Of a DNA stretch of 64,000 nucleotides, positions 9,180 through 18,935 are shown in pieces. Each line of letters opens with the position of its first letter. Position 1 is the first letter of the stretch. This DNA is from Prorocentrum cordatum (taxonomy: Eukaryota; Sar; Dinophyceae; Prorocentrales; Prorocentraceae), in NCBI GenBank assembly GCA_963575745.1, contig CAUYUJ010000181.1, forward strand, positions 539,635 through 603,634, read 5' to 3'. The notes beneath the pieces are model-generated. The model worked only from the letters and a program-made list of their open reading frames with translations, did no database searches and was not told where the DNA came from. The position numbers were made by a program, and so were the translations under genes.

Positions 9180-12100
9180 TCAGATCTGCAGGGAGAGCAT
9201 GCAGGCGTCGGCCAGGTACTCCATCGCCTGGGCCGAGGGCGCCCGGCCCGCGCTGCCCTCCTCCTCCCAGGGCTCCGGGATCTTGTTGTGCCTGGCCACC
9301 GCCGAGGACTTGCTGCTGCCGGCGCGGCTGCACGCCGAGGGCAGCCGCACCCTCGGGGCGCTGCCGCTCGGGTCCGGGTCCGAGGCCCTCCCGGCCGTCT
9401 CGGCGCTGACGAGGCTGTCGCTGTCGGAGTCGCTGGGCACGTCGCGGCGGCGCTGCGGGCGGTCGTCGAAGACCTCCAGGATCTCCTCGTCGCCCGCCCG
9501 CTCGAAAGTGCCGGTGAGAAATCCTTCGGGCTGCTGTGGTTCGACCTCGGGCTCGGCGGCCTGCGGCTCCACCTCCGGAGGCTCACGGGACGCCCAGCCC
9601 TCGCCCTCTGCGTGCGCGCGGCTCAGGTGCCTCCACCAGAGCATCGCGACCACGAGCACACAGAACATGGTCACGGCACAGGCACCCAGGCTGGCGACGA
9701 AGAAGAGCACCCTCTCGTCCAGGGCGTTGATGCCACTGACGGCGGCGTCGTAGTTCATGGTCACCGTGGTGTGGGTCGCTGTGAGCGAGGTACCCGTCTG
9801 CGTGGTCGATGTTAGCGAGGTCTCTGTGGTGGCTTGCCTTCCGATGGTCGTGGTGAACAGGCGCGGTGCTCTGGTCACCTCCACGGCCTCGAGGTCCAGC
9901 CCGGAGCTCCTGATTGAGCAGGGACCGACCGTCCCGGCATTCCTATAGGCCTACCACGAAATATTCTTAGAACCCCAAAATGCTCTAAGACCAAAAACAA
10001 GGTTCTTGGAACATAAGCCCGATGTGTTAAAACAAATCAGTCCCAGCCAGAATTTGTCTAAGAACATCTCGTGGAAACCACGAAAGGTTCTTGGAGCACT
10101 GTCTGGTAGGCCTATAAGCGAGCCGGGACGCTTCGCCACTGCTCGACCTGAGGAACTCCGCCCGCAGGGCGGCCTGCGGGCTTGCCGCCAGAGCCAGCAG
10201 GGCATCCGCGTCGGCCGCTCGCGCGATGATCAGCTCGTACGCGACCAGCACGCTGGAGTCAGGTCGGGCACGCCCCCCACAGGCGGAGCTTAGACGAAAG
10301 ATCACAAAAATAGTCGAAACGTGCTCCAAAACGGTGAGAAGCGTAGTCGAAAATTATCGTCTCCAGACTGTTTTTTCTTATACTATTTTTGAACATCTTG
10401 GACGCCCGAAATGGGCACAGAAACAATGGGCACAATGCCCAACGGCAAATGTTGTCCCGAACCAACAGCGGCCGCTGTTGGGCAGGCGGCCTCCTGTCTC
10501 GAATGGACACGGGCCGCGGCGGCGCGGACGGCGAGCCCTGTTCAAAATGGACAGGATCCGCTGTTTGTCATTGTTCGGTAGCCGGGCAAGGGATGCTAAA
10601 TCCGTGGCTGCTAAAATCAATCTCCGGGAAGTTGTCTTCGTCCTTCCGGGAAGAAGCCCAGTGACTGTTTCGCGTACCGCGCCTCATTCCGGGAAGTTGT
10701 TTTTTCCTTCCGGGAGGGCCGTTTTAGCAGCCACGGTTTTAGCAGCCCTCGCCCAGCTCCCGAACTGTACCCACTCTTTCCGTGCCCATTTCGCTGGTGC
10801 AGAAACGCTCCTCCTGCAGAGGGACGTGCCCCAAAACCGTGAGAAGAGCAGTCAAACAAAAAAGTCGTCCCCAGACTGCCTTTTTGACTGGTTTTGCAAG
10901 GGCTCCCAATTTCGCGCTTCGCGCTCCGCGAAGCGCGAAGCGCGAATACCTTCGCGCTCTCGCGCCGACCCCCGGAGGGAAAAAAGAGGACGAGGAGGAG
11001 GGGGAGAAGGAACGAGGACCACAAAGCGCGAAGCGCGACTAACTTCGCGCCCTCGTGGGAGCCCTTGTTTTGAGCACTCCTCCTGCAGAGGGACGTGCCC
11101 GACTCAACGCTGGAGCGGCCGGCCGCTCCCCGCGGAGCTGCCTCGCCGAGCCGCCGCGTGGCGCCCCCGTCGGAGACCGCGAGCCTCGCGAGCTCCGAGG
11201 GCTCCACGCCGAAGGCCGCGGCGAGCACCCCCCGCCACAGGGCGGCCGAGCCGGCGTCGATGCCGCCGGCGGCGGAGCCGTCCAGCGTGGCGCGCACGGC
11301 CGACGTGAGCGCGTTGGTCTCCTCCGCTTATGCTGCCCCGATGCGCCGCACGCAACACGTGGCGAGTTTTGCTACGGAGCTCGACACGTGGACTGGTTAA
11401 ACGCAGGTCCGACGCGATGCGTTGGCCAAAACGTGGGCCAAGACGTGGAGCCAACACGCAACGCATCGACACGGACGTACTGAACACGGGACGTGCTGCG
11501 ATTCAATACGGGCGTATCGAGACAACTGAGCTCCTCCGCTGAGATGTTCCCCGCCAGCCAGAAGCACTCGGAGACACCGACGGTGACGCCGTCCAGGCAC
11601 GAGAAGGAGCCCACCGCGATCATGTCATCGGGGCAGGCGGCCCAGCAGCGCTCCCCGCTGGCCAGGTTTGCGGTGCAGTTGCTGGGGCCGCCAGCTTCAT
11701 CCAGCGCGTTGCAAGTGGCCTCCGCCAGAGTAGCATCGTCAAGTTTCGCAGCAAGCTGCAGCTGGAGGTCGATCGTACTTCGGAGCGGCAGCCCGAACTC
11801 GCCCAGGGCGAACTCCAGGCCACAGCGGTCCACGCAGCAGGCGCTGGTGTCAAAGTCGTTGGGGGCACAACCAGTGCAGACTGAACCGCAAGGGCATGCA
11901 GTTGTGTTGCTCCAGTCGCAATATATGTGGGTCGACGTTGTCGAGGTGGTCGTACTGGTTGTACTTCTGGTCGAGCTGGTCGTGCTGGTCGTGGTGGTCG
12001 ACAGCGATGTACGCGTGATGGTGTCCGACTTCGTGGTGGCCGACATTGTAAACGTCGAGGTGACACACCCCTTGTCCATGCACGTGCAACACCAACTCTT

Positions 12101-13090
12101 CTTAGGGTTGGACCATCCAAACTCCGCAGTTTCCAACCCTGCATCGCAATCATACAAAGGGCACCCGTAACCACTGTTCCTGCAACACCACTCAAGCTCC
12201 ACCATGCTCCACAGCGTGCATGCACTCTCCTGGTCCATGGCTGACTGGCAGCCCGACTCTACGGTGAAACTGCTCGTGGAAACAGTGGAGGTGGTAACTG
12301 ACGTTGTGGTCATGGTTTGGGACACGCTCGTCGAGGAAGAGGCGCTCGTCGTGGAGACGGTCGTGATTGATGTTGCAGTCCGGCTTGTAAGCGTTTCTGT
12401 CACAACCGTGGAAGTGGCCGTCTCCGTCGGGCATCCCATGCCTTCGTTCTCGCAGCACCACTGTAGCTTCCAACCAGACCAAGCTGTGGCGAGATCTTCA
12501 AAATCGGCTGTGCAGTCAAACGGGCCGCCGAAGGGTGTGGTCGAGGTGGTCGTGGTGGTCGAGGTCGAAGTCGTGGTCCTTGTAGTGGTCACTGTCGTAG
12601 ACGTCGTGGTGCTAAGCGTGCTTGTTGTGCGGGTGGTGGTGCTGGAGGTGGACGTCGATGATGTGGCCGATGTAGTGGAAGTGGTGGACGAGGTGGTGGT
12701 TTCGCAGCATTGCATCTGGTCTGGTGGCTCGCAGGCTTGCGCGGAGGGTAACATGGAACTGGGCCTCATGCTCAGGCCGCTGGGGCACGCTTCGCTGGAG
12801 CAGGCGTAGCACTGCATGGACTCCAGCGCGGGGCCCACCCACGAAGGCACGGCGGGGATCCCCCGCAGCCGCGCCCGCAGCTCGCCGCGGAGCAGTTCGG
12901 GGTCCCCAGGCAGCCCGAACAGCTCGAGCACGCCCTCCACTGTGGTCGGCTCGGCGCCCTGGGAGCTCACGCGGCGCAAGGGCGCGCCACCCGGAGCGCC
13001 GCCGTATGCGGCAGACTCTGCCGCTGCCAGAAGCAGGAGAAGCCGCAAGGTCGCGGCCCCCATGCCGCCATGGCGGGGCTGCAGCTGCAT
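9180..13090 (-). CDS. Mosaic single-pass membrane protein, Cys-rich and Ser/Thr-rich, four exons
   Basis: Proposed exons on the minus strand are 13090-11534, 11321-11110, 10252-10148 and 9909-9180: 2604 nt, 867 codons, one open frame to TGA. Residues 1-30 form a secretion signal (hydrophobic core 16-24; alternative ATG at 13063). Cys modules with the pattern W-x(5-6)-WCC-x(6)-GCP lie at about 193-221 and 281-311, with a related one at 314-342, joined by Ser/Thr-rich linkers (about 131-185, 222-278, 345-387) that look mucin-like. A Cys-rich domain follows at 390-515, then an SEA-like region (about 525-640, weak inference). One membrane span lies at about 692-717, and an acidic, Ser-rich cytoplasmic tail of 150 residues ends the protein. 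Such mosaics are common in dinoflagellate surface proteins, but the exact function is unknown. All three introns are inverted-repeat elements; splice points within the duplications are inferred. Confidence 0.85.
9914..10146 (-). mobile_element. Family B introner-like element, copy 1 (intron 3)
   Basis: A 233-bp element with imperfect inverted ends of about 43 bp (TTGAGCAGGGACCGACCGTC at one end; TCGAGCAGTGGCGAAGCGTC at the other, read inward), both ending in TATAGGCCTACCA. The 5-bp duplication CCTGA flanks it (9909-9913 and 10147-10151). As intron 9910-10147 it has canonical GT and AG ends, and its removal joins …AEFLR to SSGLDLEAVEV…. No protein is encoded. Confidence 0.88.
10399..10801 (+). 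mobile_element. Family E element, copy 2, inserted in the A element
   Basis: The left end GGACGCCCGAAATGGGCACA is intact and the right end is CCGTGCCCATTTCGCTGGTG. The inner palindrome CCAACAGCGGCCGCTGTTGG is perfect here. Without the F insertion its length would be about 224 bp, close to the other E copies. Confidence 0.85.
10580..10758 (+). mobile_element. Family F inverted-repeat element nested in E
   Basis: A 179-bp insertion with ends of about 36 bp. Left: AGCCGGGCAAGGGATGCTAA, then CCGTGGCTGCTAAAA; right, read inward: AGCTGGGCGAGGGCTGCTAA, then CCGTGGCTGCTAAAA. The inside repeats CCGGGAAGTTGT…CCTTCCGGGA twice. Its flanks (ATTGTTC / ACTGTAC) suggest a degenerate duplication of E sequence. 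Confidence 0.8.
10897..11067 (+). mobile_element. Family G inverted-repeat element nested in A
   Basis: A 171-bp insertion with perfect 12-bp ends (CAAGGGCTCCCA / TGGGAGCCCTTG) and a perfect 5-bp duplication TTTTG (10892-10896, 11068-11072). The inside carries CGCGCTTCGCGCTCCGCGAA and further GCGCGAAGCGCG hairpins. It has no coding capacity. Confidence 0.85.
11329..11530 (-). mobile_element. Family C introner-like element, copy 1 (intron 1)
   Basis: A 202-bp element flanked by a perfect 10-bp duplication, CTCCTCCGCT (11319-11328, 11531-11540). The ends are imperfectly inverted (GCTGCCCCGATGCGCC against GTTGTCTCGATACGCC). Treated as an intron at 11322-11533, the minus strand gives GA at the donor and AG at the acceptor, and the product joins …GNISAE to ETNALTSAVRATLDG…. 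Confidence 0.88.
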
Positions 13091-13341
13091 CGCGACTCGC
13101 AGCTGCGCTGAAGCCAAAAGGGGTACAGAGGAGGCGGGGAGGCGCGAGGGCTGCGACGGGGCAGCCTCGAGCAGCGCGACGACCAGCCACGTCCGCCGCA
13201 AGGACCCCTCTTGAGGGCCTGTGCGCTTTCCATCACGCTTCGCCAGCTTGCGCCGCCAAAGTCGCCACTGCTTTCGTTCTGCCAACTCGGGGACCTTCTG
13301 ACCCGGGTCAAGCCAGACCCGGGTCAGCAGGAAACCAAAAA
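13090..13341 (-). promoter_or_regulatory. Possible 5' untranslated region with a trans-splice acceptor
   Basis: On the minus strand, a run of 11 T, then TTTCCTGCATTGCAG ends at 13342, about 250 nt before the chosen ATG. A polypyrimidine tract followed by AG would suit spliced-leader addition, which is general in dinoflagellates. The reading frame stays open upstream of the ATG as far as 13429, so a longer N-terminus cannot be excluded. Confidence 0.3.
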
Positions 13342-13460
13342 CTGCAATGCAGGAAACAAAAAAAAAAACGCAACGCAGGTCTTCGCAAACCCGGGTCAGC
13401 CAATATGCGCGGCCGCCTCGCGGCCACAAGCGGCTCGCTAACCCGGGTCAGCCAGAGGGG
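13298..13460. repeat. Cluster of ACCCGGGTCAGC repeats
   Basis: The palindrome-containing motif GACCCGGGTCA and variants occurs four times (about 13300, 13317, 13389 and 13441). Two copies, read on the minus strand as CTGACCCGGGT, bracket about 60 bp containing the T-run, like a duplicated target around a small insertion. Confidence 0.6.
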
Positions 13461-13479
13461 GTCTTCGCAGGATCCTGCA

Positions 13480-14220
13480 GGATCCGGTGCCGTCGCTGAC
13501 CCCCGTTTGCATTGACCCCCGTCTCAAGGCTCCCGACCAACCTCCGCGGGCCTTCCGCCGGCCTCGGCCGAGCCGCGGGGAGAGAACCGCCGACGCCCAG
13601 CTCCCCGGACGCCTTCGCGTGGCCTCCGCCGATCTCCCGGTGGCTCCCACGTCGCCCCGCGCCCGCAGAGGTGCGTGCCGCGCACGGGCAGGCGCTGGCA
13701 CGAAGTGCGCGCGCAGCTCTTGAGGGTACACGGTCTGCGGCCCAGTTGGAAACACCACACCTGCGTCTCTCTGGCGCTGAGCTCCAGCCCCAGAGGCTCT
13801 GGGCGCTCTCCCAAGCGGTGGAGTTGAGCGGGGACCGACCGTCCCGGCATTCCTATAGTCCTACCACGAAGCGTTTTTAGAACCTACAAATGTTCGAATA
13901 ACGAAAACAATGTTCTTAGAACAGAAGCCCGATGTGATACAACAAGACAGGCTCCGCCAGAAAGGTTCGAAGAACATTCCGCGGACACCACAGCAGATTC
14001 TTAGAACCCTCTTCGGTAGGCCTCTGGGCGAGCCAGGACGCCTCGCCACTGCTTGATCTTGAGGGTGCACAGGTCTGCACGGCCTGCGGCCCGCTTGGAA
14101 ACACCACGCCTGCGTCTCTCCGGCGCGGAGCTCCAGCCCCAGAGGCTCCGGGCGCTCTCCCAGGCGGTGGAGGGTGGCCGTGGCGAGCCGCGGGGGGGGG
14201 GGGGGGGCACCCGCACGCCG
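13480..14220 (-). other. Possible exon sequence, duplicated around a B element
   Basis: Two direct copies of about 105 bp (about 13718-13820 and 14060-14168; 85-90% identical by eye) lie on either side of B copy 2. On the minus strand both read LHRLGERPEPLGLEL…ETQ.WCFQ.GRRPC. Composition is protein-like but the family is unknown. The duplication may include an exon that gained a B intron. Confidence 0.35.
13824..14056 (-). mobile_element. Family B introner-like element, copy 2
   Basis: A 233-bp element, the same length as copy 1, with matching ends (TTGAGCGGGGACCGACCGTC; inverted end TCAAGCAGTGGCGAGGCGTC) and shared internal GTTCTTAGAAC-like hairpins. It is flanked by the ~105-bp direct duplication rather than by a simple short one. 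Confidence 0.85.
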
Positions 14221-14374
14221 GCGGGACCACCCTGCTCGGCGAGGAGGTGGCTCCTGGGACAGCGGCGGGGCGGTCTGCTGCCGTGCGCAGAGCGCTCGCG
14301 GTCTTCGCCCCGGTGCTATACCCAGCCGCCTCGCCACCAGTGCCAGGGCGCCGCCTCGCCCTCTCGCTCCCTCG

Positions 14375-14536
14375 CTCCCTCGCCCCTCTCGCTCTCTCTC
14401 TCGCTCGGGCTCTCCCTCCCTCCCTCCCTCTCTCCCTCCCTCCATCCCTCTCTCCCTCTCTCCAGCTTTTTGTTCCTTGTTCCTCTCTCTCTCTATTATA
14501 TCTCTCTTTTATCTCTCTCTTCTCTCTCTCTCTCTG

Positions 14537-14567
<31 letters not shown>

Positions 14568-14580
14568 CCTCGTTGTCGCT
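14375..14580 (+). repeat. CT dinucleotide tract
   Basis: About 200 bp of TCTC, CTCC and TCTCTT repeats, pyrimidine-only on the plus strand. Confidence 0.95.
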
Positions 14581-15533
14581 CATGTCCCTTCGTCGCGGGC
14601 CCCTCGGGGAACAGACGACGTCGGCGCGCGGGACCCTGCGAGAGCGGGCAACGAGCGCTGGTGGAGCTCGGGCCGATATCGGCACGAGCTCCACTCCACT
14701 CAACGAAGGCGGGCAGCGCGAGGGATCTGGCCCTCTCCAAGGACCGAACCTCGCGGACGCCGGAGATCTGCCGAGCGCTTCGCCAACGCCCACATGCCTC
14801 GGGCCGATATCGGGAATGCAGCCGGCCCGTACCACAAGGATGCGCCAGAAGGACGCAAGGGCCTCTGACGTCCATCCCGAAGCCTATCGAGCGGAGCGCG
14901 GCCAACGAAAGCGGCCAAGGATGGACCGAGGAGGCATTGACGCAAGGGTGCCCTCGGGAAGGATGCCCGTCCTTACTATGCGGGTTCACTGTAACTGCCT
15001 AGAGGAGAGCGAAGAGGCCAGAGAAGACGACGCGGAGAAAGATGAAGAGGGCATTCGGATTCTTCCGTTCGCCCGCGCCCTCCTCAGAGTCATCCCCCTC
15101 CTCCAGGATATCTTCGCTGCGAGTCTCTCTCACGCCCAAGAAGGTCGGGAGAGCGAACCGATATCCTCTCACTGTGGGCCCTCCGCCGTGTGCAGGAAAG
15201 ACGGGAGGGCGCAGGACTCGCTCTTTTCCCCCTCTCCTCCTCACTGGCCATCGCTCGGACGTCCATTCCCTGTGTCTTTTTCGGTTTCGTGCGTGGCTTT
15301 CCCGCCAAATGATCAAGGATGCTCCTCGATGTTACTCGCCGAAGGAGAAATGCACACGTCCGAGCGAGGCCAGGCCCCTCGAGGACCCGCTTACTGCGCC
15401 CCCTCGGACCTCTCCCGCGCGCCGGCCGAACTGCAGGTTTTTCACGATCCGCGCCCGGTGGTGGCCACGAGAGGCCCCCAAGCTGGTGAGACACCTGGCG
15501 CTGAATACCGTCGGGGCGTTGACCTAAGGAACA
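14581..15533. other. About 950 bp without a supported gene
   Basis: Unique GC-rich sequence. The motif GCCGATATCGG occurs near 14,671 and as GGCCGATATCGG near 14,802. Near 15,460 a GTGGCCACGAGAGGCCCCC segment resembles parts of 40,660 and 48,385. Open frames have no recognisable domain. Confidence 0.35.
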
Positions 15534-15673
15534 CTAAATAAGGAACGAGGCCCCTTTTTTTCCATAAGTTAACCTTCGATTTCCTGCCGAAAGCATGAGG
15601 AAAGCCTGAGGCAAGCTGTGAAACACTTAAGGAACGCGGAGCCCCTCCCCAACGAAAAGGGTTCCTTATTCAG
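15534..15673 (+). mobile_element. Family R small inverted-repeat element
   Basis: Arms CTAAATAAGGAAC and GTTCCTTATTCAG enclose about 115 bp. A second GGAAC/GTTCC-type pair lies inside (CTTAAGGAACGCGG). It has no coding capacity. A single copy was seen, so its mobility is inferred. Confidence 0.45.
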
Positions 15674-15828
15674 GGCCCCGACTGTCGGCCAAGTATCCCC
15701 CGTCCCTGTCCAGGAGTCAGCCCTCCCACGCGGGAGAGAATGAGGAGAGACGCCCGACGGAGCCGCGAACCCGTCCTTGGAGTTCAAATGGACATGTCTT
15801 GCAAGAAAGGCGACGACGGTGTGGTGGG

Positions 15829-15970
15829 GAGGAGGAGGAGGAGGAGGAGGAGGAGGAGGAGGAGGAGGAGGAGGAGGCGGAGGCGGAGGAGGAGGAGGAG
15901 GCGGAGGAGGAAGAAAAGGTGGCGGAGGAGAGGGCGAAGGAGGAGAAGGAGGAGGAGGAGGAGGAGCAAG
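15829..15970 (+). repeat. GGA tract with GGC interruptions
   Basis: About 140 bp of purine-rich GGA repeats. Confidence 0.95.
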
Positions 15971-16639
15971 AGCAGGGGGATCCCAGCAAACCGTCCCATG
16001 TTGGTTCCCATGCTGTCAGTCCCCCTCGGCATACCGTGTCGGCAGCCTCGAGGGAAAGGAATGAGGGGCACGAGAAAGAGGAGGAACGAGCGAACCAGGA
16101 GGGGAAAGAATGGATGAGGAGAGGACCGCGGGGACGAAAGGGTAGGATAGCAAAGGGCAGGGTGGAGAATCAGCTGACGTAGCTGGTTTTCCTAGCGCCT
16201 CCTGGCGCCCGTGTATCGAGGAATGGGCCCGGCGGCGGGGTGGAGACCGGCTGCATGCAGCAGATTTTGTAGTCCCCCCTTTCCCCATCACCCCTTCCGT
16301 GCGGCCCGAGAGGAGCGGCAGGAGTGAGGGTGCGGGCGCAGACGGAGGGCGGGATAAAACGAGCAGGGGTGGAGAGAAAAGCACGGAGAAGGGAAAGGCC
16401 GAAGAAGAAACAATGTGGACGAGAGGGCGGAGCAAGCAGAGCAAGGCCTGAGGAACTGGACGAGGGAAGGCGAGTGGAGAAGAAAACAAAGGGAGGAGTT
16501 AAGTACCAGGAGGGGAACTGGAAGGACGAATAAAGGACGGGAGAGAAAAGAAACATGATGTGAATTCCATATGTCCGTCTTGCTTATTTCCGTGGTAGGT
16601 AGTGTGGACCCAAATCAGTTACTGATTCCACTCTCCACT
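15971..16639. other. Unique stretch without a supported gene
   Basis: Purine-rich on the plus strand from 16,040 to 16,550, without a strict repeat. No domain-bearing frame was recognised. Confidence 0.35.
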
Positions 16640-17085
16640 ATGGATGTGTAAGCTTTGTGGTGCAAGCTAGGTGGTGCAATGTGTGGAATGCAAGCTATGC
16701 GGTGCAAGCTATGTGGTGCAAGGTTTGCGGTGCTATCTACGTTGTGCAACATGACGTGATGCAAGCAGTGCGGTCCAACATATGGACTGCAAGCTACGTG
16801 ATAGGTGGTGCAATCTCTGTGGTGCAATCTGTGTGGTGCAATCCAACATATGGACTGCAAGCTACGTGCCATGTGGTGCAAGCTAGGTGGTGCAATCTGT
16901 GTGGTGCAAACTATGTGGCGCAAGCTCGGCGGTGTATGCTGTGTGGTGCAGGCTAAGCAGTGCGGTGCACCCAGTGTCGCGGAATCTACGCCACGTGGTG
17001 AAGCCCCCGTGGTACAAAGCATGCGGTGCAAGCTCTGTGGTGCCACCGACGTGGTGCGAGCTGCGCGGTGTGAGCTGTGGTGCGG
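16640..17085 (+). repeat. Degenerate GTGGTGCAAGCT tandem repeat
   Basis: About 25-30 imperfect units of 12-24 bp built on GTGGTGCAAGCTATGT / GTGGTGCAATCT. Translations give a periodic Cys/Val/Trp peptide (M-V-Q-x-x-W-C-x-L-C-G-A), which is a by-product of the repeat. Confidence 0.85.
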
Positions 17086-17215
17086 CGAGGGGCGGGAACG
17101 GGGCCGCCCGGCCCGCAGACGAGCCTGTCTGTCGGGAAGGATGGGGCGGCGACGAACGGGGACGGGGCCACAGGGCCAGCAGACGGGCCCGGTGCCCGAC
17201 AGTCGGCTAGACGTA

Positions 17216-17373
17216 GGAGTGACCCCTGGGTACGAGTGACCTTTGGCGCGCAGCTTTTAGGGGCGCGAGGGAGCCAAACCCAAGGGCGCGGGCCGCTTCT
17301 ATCGCATCGCGCTCGCGATCGGGGGGAGCCCGATGAGCCCGCACCAAAGGTCACTCCGGCGAAGGGTCACTCT
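17216..17373 (+). mobile_element. Family S inverted-repeat element
   Basis: Arms of about 30 bp: GGAGTGACCCCTGGGTACGA, then GTGACCTTTGG on the left; CCAAAGGTCACTC, then GGCGAAGGGTCACTCT on the right. A loop of about 97 bp lies between. The innermost 13 bp of the arms pair perfectly. It is MITE-like and non-coding. Confidence 0.65.
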
Positions 17374-17839
17374 TACGTGTAGTCGAGATGAGAGAGGTAA
17401 GAACCCCTCAGTGCAAACACTGCTGGGGGAATATGAGCGAAGGAGAGAAGTAGGGCTCATCGAGAGAACGAGGGGAAGTGACGAGGACAGCGGGAGACGA
17501 CGGAAAGCCTCTTGAGGCCTCGTCGGAGCCTCCTGGTGCGTACTAGGGCGTTTTCTCGGGGCCTCTTGGGGGGCCCTCTTGAAAAATGTCGGGGGGCCCT
17601 GTGGGGGCATTATGGGGCCCCTTGGAACAGCTTGGCCTCTCGGGGCCCTCTTGCAGGCATCAACGATTATGGCACTGTGTGGCCAGGTCCAGTTGTTTTG
17701 CGTGATCGATGTAGTTTTGGGATGGCCAGGCTTAAGTTGGCGATGGCCAGGACTACATCTGCGATTGCCAGGTTTTTTCCCAGCGTTCCTGCGGTCTTGG
17801 GTCCTTGTTTCGAATCCGCAACACCCCGCACCCCCCACC
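17374..17839. other. Short unique stretch
   Basis: Contains GGGGCCTCTTGGGGGGCCCT-type repeats near 17,557-17,650 and GGCCAGGCTTAAG / GGCCAGGACTAC motifs near 17,730. No gene is supported. Confidence 0.35.
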
Positions 17840-18935
17840 CTCCCGTTTTGCCTCCTCGCCTCCGCATGCCACCCCCCCTGCCTGTGCACTCCGCATGGCA
17901 CACACCTCACACGTTGGTTGGCCCCATAGGCAGCTCCGCCGAACGCCCCAGTGGAACCCATCTGCTTCCGCGCCCATTTCTGCACACCAATAACACGTTT
18001 CGTGGCTCAATAGAGAGCTCAACCGAAGGCCCCAATGGTAACGTCCGCATGCTGCTGCGCCCATTTAGGGACGGCCATCACACGTCTCGTGTGCGGCAAA
18101 TTCTTGCCTTCTCGACCTCAGCGTTGGTTCTTGACACCGCGGGAATCGTTCAACCTTGAACGATTGGCCGTTTCCCAAATGTCCGATCGTTCAACACCAA
18201 CCGATTCTGGGTCGCTGGCAGCATTTCAACGCTGAACGCTGGAGGCGGGGTCGCCGCCGGTCGACACGACGCGAACCTTCCGTGTCCGTGGAGAGCTCCA
18301 CGGAAAGACCCAATGGCAACGTCCGCATGATGCCCTGCCCATTCTGGCACACCCCCTCACTCGTTTCATGGCCTCGTTGGGAGCTCCACCGTAGGACGTA
18401 GGACCAAATGGCAACGACCGCATGATGCCACGCCCACTCTGGCCCAAGCCTCACACGTTCCGTGGCCCCGTTTGGAGCTTCAACAAAGCCAAATCTGGCA
18501 ACATCCGCATGCTTCCGCGCCCATGCCGGCACGCTCCTCACACGCTTCGTAGACCCATAGAGAGCTCCACCAAAAACTCATGTGGCACTGTCCGGATGCT
18601 GTCGCGCATATTCCGGCACACCACTTACACGTTTCGTGTGCCACCGAATTCCCTAGAGTCAACGTCCTGCTAATTTCCAGCCGCCCCTCTCACGTTTCGT
18701 GGCCCCATTAGGAGCTCCGCCGAAGGCCCCAATGGCAATATCCGCATGCTGCCGCGCCAATTCCGGCCCACCCCCTCACACGCCTGGTGGCCCCATTAGG
18801 AGTTCCATCGAATGCTCCTTGGCAAGGGCAGCATGCTTTCGCACAAAGTCTGGCATACTCCTCACAAGTTCCGTGGCCTCATAAAGAGCTCCACCGAAGT
18901 CCCCAATTGCAGGGTCCGCATGGTGTTGCTCCACT
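17840..18935 (+). repeat. About 90-bp satellite array, locus 1
   Basis: Diverged monomers of about 84-92 bp with the consensus parts CACACGTTTCGTGGCCCCAT, AGGAGCTCCACCGAAGGCCC, CAATGGCAACGTCCGCATGC and CGCGCCCATTCCGGCAC. The array is interrupted near 18,100-18,250 by a unique insert. The family recurs at 22.2, 37.3 and (inverted) 44.3 kb. Confidence 0.85.

Larger units (their letters stand above)
10259..11106 (-). mobile_element. Family A introner-like element, copy 2, dimeric and nested (intron 2)
   Basis: An 848-bp insertion flanked by the 9-bp duplication ACGCTGGAG (10250-10258 and 11107-11115). The outer ends are AGGTCGGGCACGCCCCCCAC and, read inward, GAGTCGGGCACGTCCCTCTG. The A-type core occurs twice inside (CCAAAACGGTGAGAAG near 10333, CCAAAACCGTGAGAAG near 10831), as does an inner right end (CTCCTGCAGAGGGACGTGCC at about 10811), so it is a dimer. 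It also contains E, F and G insertions. Removal joins …GAAGRSS to VLVAYELI… in frame. The splice dinucleotides are ambiguous within the duplication (CG-AG or GT-GC). Confidence 0.88.

Noticed and set aside
10617-11297. A continuous 226-codon minus-strand frame running from the gene's second exon into the A element
   Set aside because: The second half translates element termini and nested inserts. Splicing out the element restores the conserved-looking frame.
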